Positions 1 through 6,022 of a stretch of DNA of 6,078 nt are shown one piece after another. Made by a program: the position numbers and the translations under genes. Origin of the DNA: TMED108 sp964386795 (GTDB lineage Bacteria; Fidelibacterota; Marinisomatia; Marinisomatales; TCS55); the NCBI GenBank assembly GCA_964386795.1, contig CAYLUE010000071.1, forward strand, positions 1-6,078. The letters are read 5' to 3'. The notes under the pieces were generated by a model. It was given only the letters and a program-made list of their open reading frames with translations, did no database searches and had not been told where the DNA came from. The stretch's first letter is position 1; each line of letters opens with the position of its first letter.

Positions 1-1
1 C

Positions 2-694
2 ATAAAAGAGTTACTTGTATCGCAACCTGATCACGGTGAACAGGCTCTTGAGATAACGGAAACATTAGTTCGTAGTGGGGCTCTAGATATTATTGTTGTT
101 GATTCCGCAGCGGCACTTGTACCCAGAGCGGAACTTGAAGGAGAGATGGGTGATTCTCATATGGGTCTGCAAGCAAGACTGATGTCTCAAGCGCTGCGTA
201 AATTAACCGGAACGGTAAGTAAATCTGGCACAGCAGTAGTTTTCATTAATCAAATACGGGAAAAGATAGGTGTAGTTTACGGTAATCCAGAGACGACGCC
301 TGGTGGAAGAGCTCTTAAATTTTATACTTCTGTACGAATGGAAATACGTCGCGTAACCACTATCAAGGATGGTCAAGATGCTGTTGGAAATCGAACAAGA
401 GTAAAAGTGGTCAAAAATAAAGTTGCAGCTCCATTCAAACAAACTGAGTTTGATATCATGTATAATCAAGGCATATCTTATGAAGGTGATATTATAGACT
501 TGGCATTAAAAGCAGAAGTTGTTCAAAAGATGGGATCATGGTTTTCATATGGAGATAATAAAATTGGACAAGGCAGGGAAAATGCAAAACAATTTCTAAT
601 CGATAATAAGAAAGAAAGAAAAGAGATTGTAAAAAAAGTCAAAGCATTCATTGGCGTAGAAGAAGATAAACCAAAGAAAAAGAGTGAATCATAA
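2..694 (+). CDS. recA: RecA recombinase, 5' truncated by window edge
   Basis: RecA is the ATP-dependent strand-exchange protein that coats single-stranded DNA, drives homologous recombination and triggers LexA-type autocleavage. The 230 visible residues are open from the window edge, and the first one aligns with about residue 111 of the E. coli protein, so the N-terminal oligomerisation helix and the Walker A loop lie outside. Visible motifs are Walker B (DIIVVDS, fragment residues 29-35), loop L1 (GDSHMGLQARLMSQ, from about residue 50), loop L2 with FINQIREKIGV and GNPETTPGG, the family signature ALKFYTSVR, and the C-terminal domain segment KVVKNKVAAPFKQ. The protein ends in a short Lys/Glu/Ser tail (EEDKPKKKSES), without the long acidic tail of E. 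coli RecA. The stop codon overlaps the recX start by 11 nt. The promoter and any SOS box are upstream of the window. Identity is certain; only the 5' end is missing. Confidence 0.98.
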   Translation: MKELLVSQPDHGEQALEITETLVRSGALDIIVVDSAAALVPRAELEGEMGDSHMGLQARLMSQALRKLTGTVSKSGTAVVFINQIREKIGVVYGNPETTPGGRALKFYTSVRMEIRRVTTIKDGQDAVGNRTRVKVVKNKVAAPFKQTEFDIMYNQGISYEGDIIDLALKAEVVQKMGSWFSYGDNKIGQGRENAKQFLIDNKKERKEIVKKVKAFIGVEEDKPKKKSES

Positions 695-1316
695 GATTAT
701 AAAAATCAAACGATCCAAAAGATATAGCGATCGAATCATCATAACTTTAGATAACAAAAGCGTCTTTAGAATACCTGAAGACGCTTTTGTTTTATCTCCA
801 CTTAAAGTAGGAGATATTGTATCTTTAAATAATATTAAAAAATATGATAAAAAAATGAGGATACAAGAAGCCAGAGATGCTTCATATAGATTACTATCAT
901 ACAGAATGCGTAGCGTCAATGAATTAAAAAAAAGATTACAAGATAAATCATTTTTACCTGATGAGATAGATCCAGTAATTAAATACCTATTAAAGTTGAA
1001 TTATTTAAATGATTTAGAGTTTGCTCGTGTATTTTCTAGGGAAAAAGTTAAAATAAAAAAAATTGGTCCAATTTTACTAAAATCAGAATTATTTAAATAT
1101 ACGCTTGATAATGAGGTTATTGAAAAAGTTGTTGATGAAATCTATAATCAATATGATGTTCACGATCTTATAGTTTCGCATCTAATAAAAAAGAAAATAA
1201 CTAAAAATAAACCCTTAGATAATAAAGATAAAAAAAGGTTAAATAATTTTTTAATTAGAAAGGGATTTCATTGGGACCAAATTAATGATGTTTATGTAGA
1301 ATGGGGGCAGATTTAA
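684..1316 (+). CDS. recX: RecX, RecA regulatory protein
   Basis: RecX binds RecA filaments and modulates, usually inhibits, their extension and recombinase activity. The product has 210 residues. An N-terminal beta-type segment (about residues 5-50, with RYSDRIIITLDN and FRIPEDAFVLSPLKVGD) resembles the N-domain of the longer Firmicutes-type RecX. It is followed by the helical RecX repeats, with the hallmark YRLLSYRMRSVNELKKRL (about 68-85) and LNYLNDLEFARVFSREKVK (about 105-123). The GTG at 684 is chosen because it keeps the whole N-domain and overlaps the recA stop, as expected for translational coupling. The only upstream Shine-Dalgarno-like signal is a purine-rich AAGAAAAAGA. An internal ATG at 855 would give a 153-residue protein, close to the short RecX of many Gram-negatives. 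Residues 24-36 are encoded by a long hairpin followed by a T-tract. Position behind recA plus the helical motifs make the call firm; the start is slightly less so. Confidence 0.93.
   Translation: MNHKIIKIKRSKRYSDRIIITLDNKSVFRIPEDAFVLSPLKVGDIVSLNNIKKYDKKMRIQEARDASYRLLSYRMRSVNELKKRLQDKSFLPDEIDPVIKYLLKLNYLNDLEFARVFSREKVKIKKIGPILLKSELFKYTLDNEVIEKVVDEIYNQYDVHDLIVSHLIKKKITKNKPLDNKDKKRLNNFLIRKGFHWDQINDVYVEWGQI
753..793 (+). terminator. Intrinsic-terminator-like hairpin inside recX (putative attenuator)
   Basis: The arms 753-769 and 775-791 form a 17-bp stem with a single G.U wobble (767/777) and a 5-nt AATAC loop. The GC-containing core is 760-769 paired with 775-784. It is preceded by the A-rich AACAAAA and followed immediately by TTTTGTTTT (785-793), the layout of a factor-independent terminator. 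It lies 70-110 nt into recX and codes for ordinary N-domain residues, so it must be read through to make RecX. In E. coli a leaky intrinsic terminator sits between recA and recX; here the same role is inferred for a structure inside the recX frame. Function is an inference; the base pairing is read directly. Confidence 0.7.
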
Positions 1317-1346
1317 TTCAACCTGCCCCATTCATAGCTATTTTTT
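1299..1346 (+). terminator. Hairpin between convergent recX and AGCS genes, probable shared terminator
   Basis: GAATGGGGGCAG (1299-1310) pairs with CTGCCCCATTC (1323-1333): a 7-bp GC-rich stem, one bulged G, then 4 more pairs, with a 12-nt loop that contains the recX stop codon. Six T residues follow at 1341-1346, seven bases past the stem, which is further than ideal for a + strand terminator. On the - strand the hairpin starts a few bases after the AGCS stop but lacks a clear U-tract. The convergent gene layout supports a terminator or mRNA 3'-end-stabilising role. Confidence 0.55.
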
Positions 1347-2888
1347 ATATACAGTGTGCTCCATTTCAAAATAATTATTTGTCATCTTCTTAAGTACTCC
1401 AGATAGCATAATAATAGATATTAGATTTGGGAAAGTCATAAACCCTAATGCAGCATCCCCAAAAGCCCACATCGCTTCAAGTGTAGCTATAGCGCCAACA
1501 AAAACAAATATGATATATAAAATTCTATAGATAGGGATTGCTTTTTCGCCAAACAAGTATTCCGTAGCACGGTCACCATAAAATGACCAACTAATTACCG
1601 TCGATATTGCAAAAAGCAACACACCAAGAGTTATGATTTTATCACCAAATGGAATAAGCCATGAAAGTCCTTCTTTAAAAGCTAGAGATGTAAGAAGACT
1701 GCCGTTTAATATTTCACCAGCAAATGACGGATCAATTCTTGATACATAGAATTCAGTATGTTGCCAGGCACCAGTGGAGATAATTGTTAACCCAGTTAAG
1801 GTGCAGATAATGATTGTATCTATAAAAGGTTCTAAGAGAGCCACAACTCCTTCTCGAACTGGATATTCAGTTTTAGCAGTGGAGTGAGCAATAGGCGCGC
1901 TACCTTGACCCGCCTCATTGGAATATAGTCCTCTTTTAACACCCCAAAGCAATGTATTCATAAATAGAATCAATGTTCCTCCAGCAACTCCTCCAACAGC
2001 AGCTGGCGGATTAAATGCCATTGAAATAATCATCCCAAAGCTTGATGGGACGTCTGTGATATTTGCCAATAATATTAGAAGAGCTGAGCTAACATATATT
2101 GCAGCCATGATCGGTGCTAAATAAGAAGTAACGCTTCCAATACGTTTGATGCCACCAAGTATAACTAGTGCGGCAATACCAGCAATTAATAAACCATTAA
2201 TTATTTGCTGAATCGATACGCTATACCAATCGGTTAGTTGATGTTTAATAGTCAAGAAATGTTCAGTACCAACAACTTGAGATACTTCTGAATATAATTG
2301 ATCGGATAATGTAAATGATTGAATCGCGTTTCCAGTTGCAAAAGAACAAATAATAGCAAATCCAGCAAATATTATTGCTAACCATCTCCACTGTTTACCT
2401 AATCCTTTTTCTATTGTATACATGGGACCACCAGCAGTCATACCTTTACTATCAAACTCCCGGTATTCAACAGCCAGCGTACATTCGGCAAATTTTAAAG
2501 CTGAACCAAAAAAAGCAGTAATCCACATCCAGAATAAAGCCCCAGGTCCACCATAATATATAGCTGTCGCAACACCGGCAATATTTCCTATACCAACAGT
2601 TGCAGAAAGCGCAGTTGTTAATGCCTGAAAATGATTTAAATCACCAGCCTCATCAGGATTGTCATAGTCACCTCTAGTAACCTTTAATCCATGTTTTAAA
2701 TATTTTATTTGAGGAAAACCAAGATAGATTGTGGTAAATATTCCAGTGCCTAGTAAAGCCACTACCATCAGCGGAACCAGACTGAATCTAGGGAAAGACC
2801 ATATTGCCTCAAAAAAACTTACCCCAAATGTCGATAAGAGAATTATAATTAAACCAAAGAAAACTATTGCACCAGTTTTTTTACTCAT
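1338..2888 (-). CDS. Sodium:alanine/glycine symporter, AGCS family
   Basis: An inner-membrane secondary transporter of the AGCS family (alanine or glycine:cation symporter, LeuT fold), expected to import alanine or glycine using the sodium gradient. The product has 516 residues, slightly longer than common members, with many hydrophobic segments. The family signature is clear: PDEAGDLNHFQAL then ALSATVGIGNIAGVA (about residues 78-107), followed by GGPMYTIEKGLG (153-164) and GVKRGLYSNEAGQGSAPIAH (316-335). The loop around residues 196-222 looks longer than usual. The ATG is at 2886-2888 on the minus strand, with only a weak ACAGGT element about 10 nt upstream. It is a single-gene unit, divergent from rnhB and convergent with recX, so its job is probably unrelated to theirs. 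Family assignment is very secure; the exact substrate cannot be read from sequence, so no gene symbol is given. Confidence 0.95.
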   Translation of the reverse strand: MSKKTGAIVFFGLIIILLSTFGVSFFEAIWSFPRFSLVPLMVVALLGTGIFTTIYLGFPQIKYLKHGLKVTRGDYDNPDEAGDLNHFQALTTALSATVGIGNIAGVATAIYYGGPGALFWMWITAFFGSALKFAECTLAVEYREFDSKGMTAGGPMYTIEKGLGKQWRWLAIIFAGFAIICSFATGNAIQSFTLSDQLYSEVSQVVGTEHFLTIKHQLTDWYSVSIQQIINGLLIAGIAALVILGGIKRIGSVTSYLAPIMAAIYVSSALLILLANITDVPSSFGMIISMAFNPPAAVGGVAGGTLILFMNTLLWGVKRGLYSNEAGQGSAPIAHSTAKTEYPVREGVVALLEPFIDTIIICTLTGLTIISTGAWQHTEFYVSRIDPSFAGEILNGSLLTSLAFKEGLSWLIPFGDKIITLGVLLFAISTVISWSFYGDRATEYLFGEKAIPIYRILYIIFVFVGAIATLEAMWAFGDAALGFMTFPNLISIIMLSGVLKKMTNNYFEMEHTVYKK

Positions 2889-2928
2889 TTTATATATTAC
2901 CTGTAGATTAGCATTAATTAATACATTA

Positions 2929-2957
2929 AGATTATTAATTGTTAATCAAATAGTCAA
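2929..2957 (-). promoter_or_regulatory. Candidate promoter of the AGCS symporter gene
   Basis: On the minus strand TTGACT (2957-2952) resembles a -35 box. It is followed by AATAAT (2936-2931) at 15 bp or TAATCT (2934-2929) at 17 bp as -10 candidates, leaving a leader of roughly 35-40 nt before the ATG. Two copies of AATCAAAT (2944-2951 and 2960-2967, + strand) flank the -35 element. In such AT-rich DNA chance matches are common, so this is only a suggestion. Confidence 0.3.
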
Positions 2958-3006
2958 TCAATCAAATTGTAAATTTATTCATGATTATTTTGTCATAAAT
3001 TTTATA

Positions 3007-3684
3007 ATGAATATTCTTTGTGGAATAGATGAGGCTGGACGAGGTCCTTTAGCTGGACCCGTAGTGAGCGCTGCGGTAGTGTTACCAGATAATCACTCTA
3101 TTAAAGGTTTAAAAGATTCAAAAAAAATTTCACCAAAATTACGAGAAGAGCTATTCGATGAAATAATTTCAGTTTCAGATGTAGGTATAGGAGTTGTTTC
3201 AAGTAGGAAGATAGATAGAATCAATATTTTGCAAGCTACCTATGTTTCCATGGAAAAAGCATTGATGAATTTAAAGAATTTTCCTAATAAAATATTAGTA
3301 GATGGCTTTCCATTGCCTTCAGAAAAAATTAAGTCTGAAGGAATAATTAAAGGAGATGAAAAGATAGAGCAAATTAGCGCAGCTTCAATTATTGCCAAAG
3401 TAGCAAGAGATAGATTCATGAAGCTTGTTGATCCAATTTTTCCGGAATATGATTTTTCAAACAACAAAGGATACGGAACAAAAAATCATATAAATGCTTT
3501 AAAAAATAAAAAAGCCTCTTTGATTCATCGAATGACTTTTGAGCCAGTAAAATCAAATTTACCCAGCAAGAGTTTGATAAAAAATACTTACTACAATGAT
3601 CGCATTCTCAATCAAAAAAAGCAGCTTAAAATATTGAATAAAGAAATAAATAATTGGTTCAAGTTAAATAATCTTATTAGGTAA
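3007..3684 (+). CDS. rnhB: Ribonuclease HII
   Basis: RNase HII cuts the RNA strand of RNA/DNA hybrids and starts ribonucleotide excision repair by nicking 5' of single ribonucleotides in duplex DNA; it is cytoplasmic. The product has 225 residues. The active-site DEDD set is complete: D8 and E9 in GIDEAGRGPLAGPV, D99 in ILVDG, and D117 in IKGDEKIEQISAASIIAKVARD. The GRG motif (11-13) and the Tyr of KGYGT (Y156), used for RNA-DNA junction recognition in studied homologues, are present. The ATG at 3007 is chosen because it sits six residues before the first conserved motif; the frame stays open upstream, but that part is antisense to the symporter N-terminus and shows no family similarity. A Lys/Asn-rich tail of roughly 35 residues extends past the conserved domain. 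lepB follows 9 nt after the stop, suggesting an operon. Confidence 0.97.
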   Translation: MNILCGIDEAGRGPLAGPVVSAAVVLPDNHSIKGLKDSKKISPKLREELFDEIISVSDVGIGVVSSRKIDRINILQATYVSMEKALMNLKNFPNKILVDGFPLPSEKIKSEGIIKGDEKIEQISAASIIAKVARDRFMKLVDPIFPEYDFSNNKGYGTKNHINALKNKKASLIHRMTFEPVKSNLPSKSLIKNTYYNDRILNQKKQLKILNKEINNWFKLNNLIR

Positions 3685-3693
3685 TTTAGTAGT

Positions 3694-4698
3694 ATGAAAA
3701 ATAGAATTAATAAAATGATCAGTGAATTCAAATCATTATTTATTCTGATCATAATCATATTAACAATCAAAGTGACTATATTTGAAATGTATATCGTTCC
3801 AACCGGAAGCATGGAAAATACAATCATGACAGGAGACTTTTTAGTTGGTAATAGATTCGTTTATGGTATGAATACACCTGATCGCATAGGGGTAATGGAT
3901 TTAGCCTTTAATATTCCATCCTTGAAATTTCCCTCCTTTAAAGAACCTAAAAGGGGAGATGTTGTCATTTTTAAATTTCCACGCGATACTCGACAAAAAT
4001 ATGTTAAAAGATGTATTGCCGAACCAGGTGATACTTTAGAAATTAGAGATAAGATTGTTCATATCAATGGTCAACCCTATATATTACCTAATAATGGGAA
4101 ATTTGTTATGCCAAATATGCTCGCAGAAACTTATTCACAAAATGATATATTTCTAGGAAGTCAAGGCAACAAAGATCAATTTAAAAAATTAAGAATGCCT
4201 CGAAAAGGTGACCGTATAAAAATCGAAAGCAGTAATTTACAGTTATTGATTCATCTTATGTTGCTAGATGGGAATAGCGTTATGTTGATTAGTGATGGCA
4301 AGGAATATCCATATACAATGACTGATCCTAATGAGCTATTTAGAAGAAAAAGTATGTTTTGGTTTTTTAAAAGATCAAACCCCAATAAGATATATTCAAA
4401 TATAACGAGTCAATATTATCCAAGGGGTAGCCTTCTAGTTCCTTGGCAAATCAATAATCGTCCTAATCCTGATAATTTTTTAATTAATGGTATTCCTGTA
4501 TCTGAAATGGACTCCTATGAAGTCAAAAAAGACTATTATTGGGCGATGGGTGATAATAGAGACGATAGCTTAGACTCCAGGTATTGGGGCTTTATTCCTC
4601 GCGATTATATATTAGGGGAAGCATTATTTTCATGGTTTTCTCTAAATTTAAATACTGGATTTCCAAGATTTAATCGAATTGGAAATGTTATTCAATAG
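3694..4698 (+). CDS. lepB: Signal peptidase I
   Basis: Type I signal peptidase (family S26) removes signal peptides from Sec- and Tat-exported proteins at the outer face of the inner membrane, using a Ser/Lys dyad. The product has 334 residues. One N-terminal membrane anchor (about 14-32) is followed by box B with the nucleophile Ser39 (VPTGSMENTI). Box D follows with general base Lys105 (KYVKRCIAEPGD), and box E (GDNRDDSLDSRYWGF, 286-300) comes near the C-terminus. About 170 residues separate boxes D and E, far more than in Gram-positive enzymes and like the enlarged enzymes of Bacteroidota and relatives. Within this insert, PRKGDRIKI (169-177) echoes PKRGDVVIF (85-93). The start ATG lies 9 nt after rnhB, with at most a weak AGG upstream. 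The next gene encodes a protein with a classic signal peptide. All catalytic residues are present, so it should be active. Confidence 0.97.
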   Translation: MKNRINKMISEFKSLFILIIIILTIKVTIFEMYIVPTGSMENTIMTGDFLVGNRFVYGMNTPDRIGVMDLAFNIPSLKFPSFKEPKRGDVVIFKFPRDTRQKYVKRCIAEPGDTLEIRDKIVHINGQPYILPNNGKFVMPNMLAETYSQNDIFLGSQGNKDQFKKLRMPRKGDRIKIESSNLQLLIHLMLLDGNSVMLISDGKEYPYTMTDPNELFRRKSMFWFFKRSNPNKIYSNITSQYYPRGSLLVPWQINNRPNPDNFLINGIPVSEMDSYEVKKDYYWAMGDNRDDSLDSRYWGFIPRDYILGEALFSWFSLNLNTGFPRFNRIGNVIQ

Positions 4699-4701
4699 AG
4701 C

Positions 4702-4731
4702 TTGACTAGCAGAAAATTGAAATTGTATTTT
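4702..4731 (+). promoter_or_regulatory. Candidate promoter for the exported-protein gene
   Basis: TTGACT (4702-4707) and TATTTT (4726-4731) are separated by 18 bp in the 62-nt gap after lepB. This would start transcription near 4738 and give a short AT-rich leader of about 25 nt without a Shine-Dalgarno sequence. It would allow the two envelope genes to be expressed independently of rnhB-lepB. The match is moderate and AT-rich DNA produces such matches by chance. Confidence 0.35.
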
Positions 4732-4760
4732 GCCTTAATAAATAAACCGAACAATTGACA

Positions 4761-5498
4761 ATGAAAAGACTGATACTTATTACATTATTATTACAAACCG
4801 CTTGGTCTCAAGAGGATACAACTTCTGTTTCATCAATAAGTGAATCTGTAGATAGCGTTGGCGTTGATAGTTTAGACCAATCTTCTGCATTGACTGCAGA
4901 ATCTCAGCAACCTGCCGTACTTGACCCATCCATCCCCTTAACACTAGATGTTGGCTATAAGGGGTTTTTATGGGGTAGCTCCTTTAATATGGGCATAGTT
5001 ACAAATTTTGCCCAAATGGATTCAGGAGATAGTCTTACGTTAATTAAATCTTACACTGGAAAACTAGGACCTGATTCAGCGATGGTTCATTATTTTTTTG
5101 CTGATAGTGGATTTTGGAAAGTTGAAATTGATTTTTATATCGAAACTCACCGTGTAGAAAAACATATTCAAGATTTTCTAAGACATGAAAAAAATATTTC
5201 TGAGGTTTATGGTCCTCCATCAAAAATTAATCATAAAGAATCTGGGGTATCAAGCTCCTATTCAAACTTACTTGATCAAAAATTTTCCAATGCGTTTTAT
5301 AGATCAACTTGGAAGGCAAATCCTGCCGTGATAGAATTATATTTGAATTCATCGGTTCTTATGCCGAAAACAGAATTATCTATTTTCTCTGGTAATTATA
5401 GCGTTTTGAAACTCGTTTATTATAATCCAGACTATATGCATTCTTCAAAACCTGCTCCGGAACCTGAAGTGTTGCCTTCAATTTTTGAAATATATTAA
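4761..5498 (+). CDS. Sec-exported protein of unknown function
   Basis: I do not recognise a named family. The 245-residue product starts with a clear signal peptide: Lys-Arg, a Leu/Ile core, and an A-W-S cleavage site before Gln17, so it should be cleaved by signal peptidase I, whose gene lies just upstream. Residues 18-50 are a low-complexity Ser/Asp/Glu linker. The folded part starts around residue 60 with GYKGFLWGSS (WG at 71-72) and continues with alternating strands (HYFFADSGFWKVEIDFYI). A helix ending in EVYGPP (about 134-153) follows, then RSTWKANPAVIELYLN and a final strand LKLVYYNP. The order 'W-G near the start, helix then Y-G-P, then W plus a beta strand' resembles a loose class of small secreted proteins without assigned function; this comparison is from memory. 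A TTG at 4755 is an alternative start, but the ATG at 4761 gives the better signal peptide. The next gene starts at its stop codon. Confidence 0.85.
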   Translation: MKRLILITLLLQTAWSQEDTTSVSSISESVDSVGVDSLDQSSALTAESQQPAVLDPSIPLTLDVGYKGFLWGSSFNMGIVTNFAQMDSGDSLTLIKSYTGKLGPDSAMVHYFFADSGFWKVEIDFYIETHRVEKHIQDFLRHEKNISEVYGPPSKINHKESGVSSSYSNLLDQKFSNAFYRSTWKANPAVIELYLNSSVLMPKTELSIFSGNYSVLKLVYYNPDYMHSSKPAPEPEVLPSIFEIY

Positions 5499-5959
5499 TT
5501 AATCTGACATTAAATATATTTACCAAGCTTTTATTTGTATCAATAATTAGCCTTTCTTGTGCCACTAATCCAAGAATGGTTCGGTATTATGATTATTATC
5601 TACCAAAGGATAGCGTATTAAATGAATGTAGACAAATATTACTATCGCTTGACTATGACATAGACATTTACGCTCCAGAAAGTTTTGCTTTAACTACAAA
5701 ATCAATTAGAATTAGAAGAACCTTAAGAAAATATGATTATGTCGTATTTATTCAAGTTGCAGATAAAATTGAAGTGCATATATCAGCTAGTAGGAGTATT
5801 TTTAGAAGAGGGTCTGAGTCAAATGTTGGTAAATATGATTTAATTATTCAGCAAACTGAAGATAGGATTCCATTGTCATTACAGAGAAAAATTTATGACC
5901 CAATTAACAGAGCGTTTAATAAAAAATTTAAAAGAAAAAATAAAATCTCATTTTATTAG
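5498..5959 (+). CDS. Small putative lipoprotein of unknown function, non-canonical start
   Basis: From the ATG at 5576 the frame gives 127 residues, but it is open upstream to 5489. That upstream part reads as a lipoprotein signal: Lys10, hydrophobic LLFVSIISL, then Ser-Cys21-Ala-Thr-Asn. No ATG, GTG or TTG precedes it. The best candidates are ATT at 5498, which overlaps the previous TAA stop as TAATT, or CTG at 5504. I used ATT, giving 153 residues and a mature chain of 133. The lipobox (S-L-S-C) is loose but acceptable for FCB bacteria. The mature part predicts helix-strand-strand: DSVLNECRQILLSLDYDIDI, then FALTTKSIRIRR, then YVVFIQVADKIEVHISAS, ending in a basic tail (KKFKRKNK). No family is recognised; the layout recalls small outer-membrane lipoproteins only vaguely. 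It is probably co-transcribed and translationally coupled with the exported protein before it. The coding call is firm; the start is uncertain. Confidence 0.72.
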   Translation: MNLTLNIFTKLLFVSIISLSCATNPRMVRYYDYYLPKDSVLNECRQILLSLDYDIDIYAPESFALTTKSIRIRRTLRKYDYVVFIQVADKIEVHISASRSIFRRGSESNVGKYDLIIQQTEDRIPLSLQRKIYDPINRAFNKKFKRKNKISFY

Positions 5960-6022
5960 AAAAAAACTTTATTAATTTCACGTTCTTATTTTTAGTTTAG
6001 AGTGTTAATTTGAAATAATTCT

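Noticed and set aside
203..469. Open frame on the - strand inside recA
   Set aside because: Antisense shadow of conserved recA sequence.
1918..2124. Open frame of 68 codons on the + strand inside the symporter gene
   Set aside because: Antisense shadow of a strongly conserved membrane-protein gene, with no motif of its own.
2731..3006. 92-residue N-terminal extension of the RNase HII reading frame
   Set aside because: It is antisense to the symporter N-terminus and then crosses the promoter region, has no similarity to RNase HII, and the ATG at 3007 sits correctly before the GIDEAGRG motif.
3003..3008. Perfect TATAAT -10 hexamer
   Set aside because: It overlaps the rnhB start codon, so transcription from it would begin after the ATG, and no internal start near the N-terminus would keep the DE catalytic pair.
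3240..3827. Two minus-strand open frames (3240-3467 and 3612-3827) across rnhB and the lepB start
   Set aside because: The hydrophobic appearance arises from reading Lys/Asn-rich and membrane-anchor codons in antisense; both overlap well-supported genes.
4755..4760. TTG start two codons upstream of the exported protein, also a perfect TTGACA -35 box
   Set aside because: The ATG at 4761 gives a better signal peptide start. As a -35 box it would place the -10 inside the coding region with no matching element evident.
5380..5565. Minus-strand open frame over the junction of the two envelope genes
   Set aside because: Overlaps two supported + strand frames and shows no recognisable motif or start signal.
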